From an uncultured Holophaga sp. (GTDB lineage Bacteria > Acidobacteriota > Holophagae > Holophagales > Holophagaceae), in contig NZ_OY781925.1 of NCBI RefSeq assembly GCF_963677305.1, positions 3,252,783 through 3,316,782 of the forward strand: a stretch of 64,000 bases of DNA, written 5' to 3'. The notes beneath the pieces are model-generated. The model was not told where the DNA came from. It made no database searches and worked only from the letters and a program-made list of their open reading frames with translations. The translations under genes and the position numbers were made by a program. This document shows positions 59,073 through 64,000 of the stretch, one piece after another (within the stretch, counting starts at the first letter, position 1; each line of letters opens with the position of its first letter).

Positions 59073-59810
59073 TCAGAGGCCCTGCTGGGCCTGCACCAGG
59101 CGATCGATGATGAAAGTGGCCACATGGTCGGCATAGCAGCCCTGGCCGAAGCCCGCATCGAAGCCCAGCTCCACCGCCAGTTTGTGCCCGATGCGGGTGC
59201 CACCGGCAATGAGGATGAAGCGCTCCCGGAGCCCCCGGGCCTGGAGCAGTTCGATGAACTCCGTCAGGTTCCGGAGGTGGACATCCTTCTGGGTGACGAT
59301 CTGGCTCACCAGGATGGCATCAGCCCCCACCTGCACGGCATAGTCGATCAGGCGCTCGTTGGGGACCTGGGCCCCGAGATTGTGCGCCTCCACCTCGCTG
59401 TAGCGCTCCAGGCCATAGTGGTGGTTGTAGCCCTTCATGTTCATGATGGCGTCGATCCCCACCGTGTGGGCATCGAAGCCCGTGCAGGCCCCCACCACCA
59501 CCACCTTGCGCCCAAGGCGCTCCCGGATGGCCCGGCAGGCCTCCTCCATCGTGTAGAGCTTCTCCCCCACAGCGTCCTCCACCTGGATGGCGTCATAGTC
59601 GATGGTCGCCTCCGTCCGGCCATAGGCCACATACATCGAGAAGCCCTCGGAAAGGGCGGTGGCGTGGACAATGTCCACATGCCGGAAGCCCAGCTTCTCC
59701 ACAAAGAGCCGGGCGGCCTCCCGGCCCCTGGGGCCCTCGGGCACAGGAAGGGTGAAAGAGAGCTGCACAGCTCCATCGTCAAGGGTGTCGCCATAGGAAC
59801 GGATGATCAT
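59073..59810 (-). CDS. kamE: Lysine 5,6-aminomutase beta subunit
   Basis: 245 residues from the ATG at 59810, preceded by CCGGAG; a start at 59834 has no RBS. B12-binding and PLP subunit: VVVVGACTGFDAHTVGIDAIMNMKGYNHHYGLERY contains the base-off cobalamin motif DxHxxG and, in NMKGYNHHYG, the Lys that binds PLP; SQIVTQKDVHLRN and LIAGGTRIGHKLAVELGFDAGFGQG follow. With KamD it moves the terminal amino group of beta-lysine or D-lysine from C6 to C5. Separated from kamD by 272 bp of repeat-like DNA, unlike the usual abutting order. Confidence 0.94.
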   Translation of the reverse strand: MIIRSYGDTLDDGAVQLSFTLPVPEGPRGREAARLFVEKLGFRHVDIVHATALSEGFSMYVAYGRTEATIDYDAIQVEDAVGEKLYTMEEACRAIRERLGRKVVVVGACTGFDAHTVGIDAIMNMKGYNHHYGLERYSEVEAHNLGAQVPNERLIDYAVQVGADAILVSQIVTQKDVHLRNLTEFIELLQARGLRERFILIAGGTRIGHKLAVELGFDAGFGQGCYADHVATFIIDRLVQAQQGL

Positions 59811-59908
59811 CTCGGCTCCGGAGAAGCATGCCATTGAGTCAGCACAGAGGGCGTAGAAGAGGCCAACCCGCTCATCGGCCGGGTTCCGCCCCCCGACGTT
59901 CGGGGCTC

Positions 59909-60050
59909 ACACAGATGAAAAAAAGTTGTCCACAGATGGACACGGATCCACGCAGATGAAAAGCCTTGGGGCCATCCCACGTTGGGTGCCCGGGGGGGCC
60001 TGGCCCAATCTGTGGCGATCGGTGGGCATCCGTGGCCAGAAAAGGCTTTT
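59909..60050. repeat. Repeat-type palindromic element between kamD and kamE
   Basis: The spacer carries CCACAGATGGACACGGAT (from 59930) followed by CCACGCAGATGAAAAGCC, and in inverse orientation ATCTGTGGCGATCGGTGGG (60008 on) and CATCCGTGGCC (to about 60038), ending in GGCTTTT (60044-60050), which pairs with AAAAGCC (59959-59965). ACAGATGAAAA also occurs at 59910. These CCACrGATGnACAC words are like dispersed intergenic repeats of many bacteria. It separates two subunit genes that should be made in equal amounts. Confidence 0.55.
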
Positions 60051-60082
60051 CGGCTTGCCATCGGTGTTGGATCCTTTGCCAT

Positions 60083-61636
60083 TCAGACCCCCAGTTCGCC
60101 TTCCAGATGCCCCTCAAAGGGGTTCCAGTACCCCGGCCCCTTCCGCACCAGGCCTTCCAGACCCTTCCCCATGTCCCGCCTGCGCTTGATGTCGGCGAAG
60201 AGCCCCTGCTCGATGGCCTCCATGAGGCCTGTGCCCTGCACCTCCCGCAGGAAGCCAAGCGCCTGGTCCAGCACCTCATGGGCGCGGCGCACGATGAGGC
60301 CATCGGGCCTGAACTCGATCTCCTCGGCCAGCCCCGCCATGGCCCCCATGACGTACTTGGCATTCTCCAGGGCCAGGAAGCGGTCCTGCATGTGGGGGGT
60401 GTGGATGGCCTCGGTCATCATCCCCAGCAGGTGTATCCCCTGCCCTGTGGCCTGGGAGACGAAGTTGAAGAGGGCATTCTGGACCGTCCCCCTGAAGATG
60501 TTCCCGGTCATGAACTTGGTGGGGGGCATGTATTTCAGCGGGGCCTCGGGGAAGATCTCCCGGGCCATCTGGGCCTGGGCCCACTCCAGCAGGAAGCCGT
60601 TGGGGATGGAGGGGTCCATCTCGAAGGCATGGCCCAGCCCCATGAGCCTGGGGGGCAGACCCGCCTCCCGGGCGAAGCGCTCGTTGAGGAACTGGCTGGC
60701 CAGGACCGTGAAGGCCTTCTCAACGGCGTCCGAGGTGGTCAGGTAGTTGTCCTCGCCCGTGTTGATGATGATTCCGGCGTGGGCGTTGATCATCCGGCTG
60801 AAGCGCTGGTCCACGAAGGTCCGGTACTGGTTGATGTCGCGGAAGAGGATGCCGTACATGGAGTCGTTGAGCATCATGTCCAGGCGCTCCAGGGCACCCA
60901 TGGCCGCGATCTCCGGCATGCAGAGCCCCGAGGCGTAGTTGGTGAGCAGGATGTAGCGCTGCACCCGCTCTCCCACCTCGTCGAGGGCGGCCCGCATGAT
61001 GCGGAAGTTCTCCTGGGTGGCGTAGGTGCCCCCGAAGCCCTCGGTAGTGGCCCCATAGGGCACGTAGTCCAGGAGCGACTGGGCCGTGGTGCGGATCACG
61101 GCGATGACATCGGCCCCCTGCTCCGCCGCCGCCCGCGCCTGCTTCACATCCTCGTGGATGTTGCCGGTGGCCACGATGACATAGAGCAGGGGGTCGTGGT
61201 TCCGTCCGGCGAACTCGGCCTGCTTGGCCCTGCGATGCCCGCGGTTTCCGGCGACCCTGCATGAAAAGGACTCCACCAGCTCCCGGGCGCGGACCTCCAG
61301 GGCCCCCCGGTCACCCAGAGGCAGGGAGGCGATGTCCAGTCCCCCGGCAATCCGGGCATTGAGCTCAGGAACGCTGATCCCGAGCCGCACCAGGGCATTC
61401 ACGTAGGGCAAGAGCGCGCCGTCCTCAAGGCGCCCCTTGAGCTGGTCCACCACCAGGTTCGGTACGGGGACGCCGTCCGCATCCGCGCCGTCGGCTCCCG
61501 CCAGACGCAGGGTGGCCCGCTCGACGCTCACGGTCGTATGGTCCCGGACGAAGTCCATGACCGGCGCCACGATGCGTCCCGCCAGGGCGCGGCACTCGGC
61601 GATCTTGTCTTCGGGCAGTCCCAGCTTGGGTTTCAT
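60083..61636 (-). CDS. kamD: Lysine 5,6-aminomutase alpha subunit
   Basis: 517 residues from the ATG at 61636, behind AAGGATGAGCGC; alternative starts at 61654 and 61663 overlap kamC. Motifs of the TIM-barrel subunit: HTTVSVERATLRLAGADGAD, DPLLYVIVATGNIHEDVKQARAAAEQGADVIAVIRTTAQSLLDYVPYG, TEGFGGTYATQENFRIMRAALDEV, YASGLCMPEIAAMGALERLDMMLNDSMYGILFRDINQ, FSRMINAHAGIIINTGEDNYLTT. It supplies the substrate-binding barrel for adenosylcobalamin/PLP radical chemistry. Located 4 bp after kamC. Confidence 0.95.
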   Translation of the reverse strand: MKPKLGLPEDKIAECRALAGRIVAPVMDFVRDHTTVSVERATLRLAGADGADADGVPVPNLVVDQLKGRLEDGALLPYVNALVRLGISVPELNARIAGGLDIASLPLGDRGALEVRARELVESFSCRVAGNRGHRRAKQAEFAGRNHDPLLYVIVATGNIHEDVKQARAAAEQGADVIAVIRTTAQSLLDYVPYGATTEGFGGTYATQENFRIMRAALDEVGERVQRYILLTNYASGLCMPEIAAMGALERLDMMLNDSMYGILFRDINQYRTFVDQRFSRMINAHAGIIINTGEDNYLTTSDAVEKAFTVLASQFLNERFAREAGLPPRLMGLGHAFEMDPSIPNGFLLEWAQAQMAREIFPEAPLKYMPPTKFMTGNIFRGTVQNALFNFVSQATGQGIHLLGMMTEAIHTPHMQDRFLALENAKYVMGAMAGLAEEIEFRPDGLIVRRAHEVLDQALGFLREVQGTGLMEAIEQGLFADIKRRRDMGKGLEGLVRKGPGYWNPFEGHLEGELGV

Positions 61637-61640
61637 GCGC

Positions 61641-63242
61641 TCATCCTTCTTCATGGTATGCATCCATCAGAACAGTGGCCCTTGTCACCAGGGCCCCCGG
61701 GAGCCCAAGCAGGGAGGCGATGGTCAGGGCGTCCGAGACTCCGCCGGGGCCGCCATCCTCCACCAGCCGGTAGTCCATGAGGCGGTCGATCTGGCGAATC
61801 CGCTCCTCCAGTCCCGTGGCGCCCCCCAGACCCTCGGCGGCCCCCGCTTTCAACCCCGCCATGCAGCGGTAGTCGATGCCTGGGCTGCGGACCAGGCCCC
61901 GCAGGTGTGTGCTGCAGAGGGTGCAGGCCCCGGGCTCCCTGGCCAGGCGCTCCAGGAGGGCGCCCAGGAGGGCCTCGGCCTCCCGGCTGCTGGTGGTGCG
62001 GGCGAATTCGTCAAGAAGGAGCAAGGTATTTGCGGCCCCCTCATCCAGGTGCTCCACCACCCGGCGGATCTCCCGGCCGAAGCCAGAGAGGCCCTGGGTG
62101 GCCCCTGGCTCACCCTCGCCGATGAAGCGGAGGCACCGGAAGACCCGGGTGACGAAGGCCCGGGCGGGGACGAAGAGCCCGTGCTGGACGCAGGCCTGAA
62201 GGAAGGCCAGGGTCTTGAGGACCACGGTCTTGCCTCCCATGTTGGCCCCGAAGATCACCATGGCCCCCGGAAAGTCGGCGTCCAGGGGGGTGTAGGGCAG
62301 ACCCAGACGCTGGCAGAGCGCCTCGCAGGGGAGGAAGCGTCCCCCCTGCACCCGGAGGGCTCCCGGCTCCAGGCGGGGACGGACCAGGGCCCAGTCCTGG
62401 GCAAGCCGGGCCCGGGCCAGGGCGAGGTCGAAGGCCGCCACGGCGTCCCTGCAGGCCAGCAGGTCCGGCAGGGCCTCGCGCACGGACGCGGCCAGCTCCG
62501 CCATGACCCCCTCTTCGGCCAGACGCTCCCGCACCTGGAGCGTCTCCCGGGCCTCCCGCAGGGGCCAGGCCTCCGCCGGAGGCCTGGGACATACCCGGAG
62601 ACGCCCGGCATCGAAGGGCTCCACCTCCAGCAGCTCCCGGACGGCCTCTGGATCGGCCAAGCGCCTGCCCTCCAGGACCAGAAAGGGCCGATCCCCGAAA
62701 GCCACCCCCAGCCGCTCGGCGATCTCCTCCAGGCGGCAGACCCGGAGCGATTCCAGCCGGGCATCCGTAGCGCGGATCTCCTGCCGGATGGCCGCCAGGT
62801 CGGCGCTGTAGGCATCGGAGAGAAAGAAGGACTCCGCCCCCTGGCGCCCCCGGTCCAGGAGCGCGAACAGGGCCCCTGGGGCTTCCGGCAGCGCGAAACA
62901 GGCCAGGGGACCCGGAGGCAGAAGCTCCCTGAGCCGGGTGTAGTTGTGGAGGAACTTCTTGACCTCGAAGAGCTCCACTTCCCCAAGGACAGCCTGGGCA
63001 TCTTCAGGGATGCGCGGCAGGCGCTGGAGGTGGTGGCGGATCCGGCTCAGCTCCAGGGACGCTCCCTCCCCACCCGACAGCAGCTCCCCGGCAGCCTCCG
63101 TCAGGTCCCAGAGCCGCTCGAGGAGCAGGGCATCCACCAGGAGCCCCTGGCGGGCCTTGGCATCCCGCCCGAAGGGGCTCAGGGGCTGCAGGCGCTCCCA
63201 GAAAGCAGCGAATTCAGCAAATGCGAGGAAGTCCAGGGTCAT
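61641..63242 (-). CDS. kamC: KamC, MutS-like ATPase of aminomutase reactivation
   Basis: 533 residues from the ATG at 63242, overlapping the kamB stop. The C-terminal half is a MutS-type ABC ATPase: Walker A VIFGANMGGKTVVLKTLAFLQA, the signature-like LSGFGREIRRVVEHLDEG, Walker B ANTLLLLDEFARTTSSREAEALL, CTLCSTHLRG. No mismatch-recognition domain is present. In kam operons this protein and KamB are proposed to reactivate or protect lysine 5,6-aminomutase. The N-terminal half is helical with little conservation. Confidence 0.9.
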   Translation of the reverse strand: MTLDFLAFAEFAAFWERLQPLSPFGRDAKARQGLLVDALLLERLWDLTEAAGELLSGGEGASLELSRIRHHLQRLPRIPEDAQAVLGEVELFEVKKFLHNYTRLRELLPPGPLACFALPEAPGALFALLDRGRQGAESFFLSDAYSADLAAIRQEIRATDARLESLRVCRLEEIAERLGVAFGDRPFLVLEGRRLADPEAVRELLEVEPFDAGRLRVCPRPPAEAWPLREARETLQVRERLAEEGVMAELAASVREALPDLLACRDAVAAFDLALARARLAQDWALVRPRLEPGALRVQGGRFLPCEALCQRLGLPYTPLDADFPGAMVIFGANMGGKTVVLKTLAFLQACVQHGLFVPARAFVTRVFRCLRFIGEGEPGATQGLSGFGREIRRVVEHLDEGAANTLLLLDEFARTTSSREAEALLGALLERLAREPGACTLCSTHLRGLVRSPGIDYRCMAGLKAGAAEGLGGATGLEERIRQIDRLMDYRLVEDGGPGGVSDALTIASLLGLPGALVTRATVLMDAYHEEG

Positions 63243-64000
63243 CAGGCCGCCTCCTCGCAGGGATGGAAGCACACCCTGGCAGCATGCTCCGGTCCCAGGG
63301 CCCGGAGGAAGGCCGCCCGATCCAGGCCCCGCAGTCCCACCACCAGGGCCCGAAGGGGGAGGCGCCGGCGGAGGCGGAGGATCCCCCGTAGCCGGAACAG
63401 CTCGGCCGGGCTCAGAAAGAGCTTGGTCAGATCCTCCACCGAGAGGGAGGGGAGCCCAACGGGCAGGCGCTTCAGGCTCTCAGTCGTGAGGGGCCCCTCC
63501 CAATCGATACCCCCTGGAGCAGGGCCGCAGGGGAGTCCGTCCATGAGCAGCAAGCCCCGCATCCGGGCGGCGGCCCGCTCCAGATTGGCGGGCTCGACCC
63601 GGGCGGTGAAGACAAAGCCGGGCTCCGCCAGGCTCCCGGCACCCGGAGCCCCCAAAGCGGACACCTGGGTCAGCCGGTCCACGGCCCCGTCCACCAGGAT
63701 CGAGGCAGCCCACCCCTCGCCCCGGACCCGGGCAATGGCCCCGCCCAGGACGCTGAGATGCTCACACCCTGCCAGGGTGAGGCTTCCACCCCTGAGGACC
63801 CTTCCCAGGAGGAGCCGACCCAGCCCCGCCCGGTCGGGAAGCGCCTCCAGGAGTTCCACCCGGGTCTCGGAGGCCCTCACCAGACGTTCGGCACTCAGGA
63901 CGATGTCCCCGGGCCGCACCCGGACCTGGGCCCCTTCCCCCTTCTGGGTCCCGTCAAGCCCGATGGAGAAGACCCCCACGGGCCCCTGGGGGCGCAGTCG
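63242..64000 (-). CDS. kamB: KamB, aminomutase reactivation partner (partial, runs off right edge)
   Basis: The frame is open to the right window edge, so about 252 C-terminal residues are seen and the start lies outside. Visible: VFSIGLDGTQKGEGAQVRVRPGDIVLSAERLVRASETRVELLEALPDRAG, SLTLAGCEHLSVLGGAIARVRGEGWAASILVDGAVDRLTQVSAL, and FVFTARVEPANLERAAARMRGLLLMDGLPCG. The place directly before kamC and the sequence style fit KamB, the second reactivation factor. An internal GTG at 63979 is unlikely to be the start because coding similarity continues upstream of it. Confidence 0.82.
   Translation of the reverse strand, partial: RLRPQGPVGVFSIGLDGTQKGEGAQVRVRPGDIVLSAERLVRASETRVELLEALPDRAGLGRLLLGRVLRGGSLTLAGCEHLSVLGGAIARVRGEGWAASILVDGAVDRLTQVSALGAPGAGSLAEPGFVFTARVEPANLERAAARMRGLLLMDGLPCGPAPGGIDWEGPLTTESLKRLPVGLPSLSVEDLTKLFLSPAELFRLRGILRLRRRLPLRALVVGLRGLDRAAFLRALGPEHAARVCFHPCEEAA

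Overview
The window is a mosaic of a GC-rich (roughly two-thirds G+C by eye) bacterial chromosome interrupted by an AT-richer accessory stretch (about 2.5-9.1 kb) and three insertion sequences. The gene repertoire suggests a Gram-negative, flagellated, amino-acid-fermenting anaerobe: TonB receptor with a carboxypeptidase-regulatory-like N-terminal domain, RND efflux, MglA/MglB polarity switch, FlhA/FlhF/FlhG/FliA/FliM, lysine 5,6-aminomutase, CoA-transferase and nickel-pincer cofactor synthesis. I infer Acidobacteriota, perhaps the Holophagae/Geothrix side, but nothing here (no rRNA) proves it.

Layout. 1-1033: a divergent pair, an RraA-like gene cut by the window edge and an Lrp/AsnC regulator. 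1144-2550: an IS3-family element with matched ends. 2551-9129: remnant of an integrative element beside tRNA-Ser(GGA), holding an m5C DNA methyltransferase whose gene carries a second long reading frame, an HNH endonuclease, a P4-type primase-helicase broken into three overlapping frames and an AlpA-like regulator, but no integrase. 9316-11449: deoC, mglB-mglA, tRNA-Asn. 11683-13005: an ISL3 element with an exact 8-bp target duplication.

13203-32407: a stress/redox region. larE-larB-larC plus a Tat-exported DUF362 protein; two operons headed by paralogous zinc alcohol dehydrogenases with SDR, flavodoxin-like, carboxymuconolactone-decarboxylase-like and cupin proteins; an AraC-type regulator; an RND pump with adaptor and, apart from it, an OprM-like channel. 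The lar operon and the two alcohol-dehydrogenase operons each begin with a promoter of the same architecture: two direct-repeat half sites 21 bp apart and a -10 hexamer starting 30 bp after the second half site begins. They look like one regulon, plausibly of the AraC protein encoded nearby. Two aldo/keto reductases and an MFS exporter in this region are decayed.

32413-37748: an IS5-type element, two tandem carotenoid-biosynthesis (DUF422) membrane proteins, a hybrid histidine kinase with a haem-binding-type sensor domain, and a DUF4136 lipoprotein. 37761-45509: flagellar operon flhA, then flhF-flhG-fliA-fliM-fliN/Y, with cheY divergent. 45576-49576: MFS transporter, exonuclease, GNAT acetyltransferase, CoA-transferase pair.

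49762-58922: a compact six-gene operon, TonB receptor - secreted cyanophycinase - M14 carboxypeptidase - isoaspartyl dipeptidase - YfcC-type carrier - M28 peptidase, which reads as a pathway for using extracellular cyanophycin or isoaspartyl peptides. 59073-64000: kamB-kamC-kamD-kamE, the lysine 5,6-aminomutase and its reactivation factors. With the CoA-transferase these genes point to fermentation of peptide-derived amino acids including lysine.
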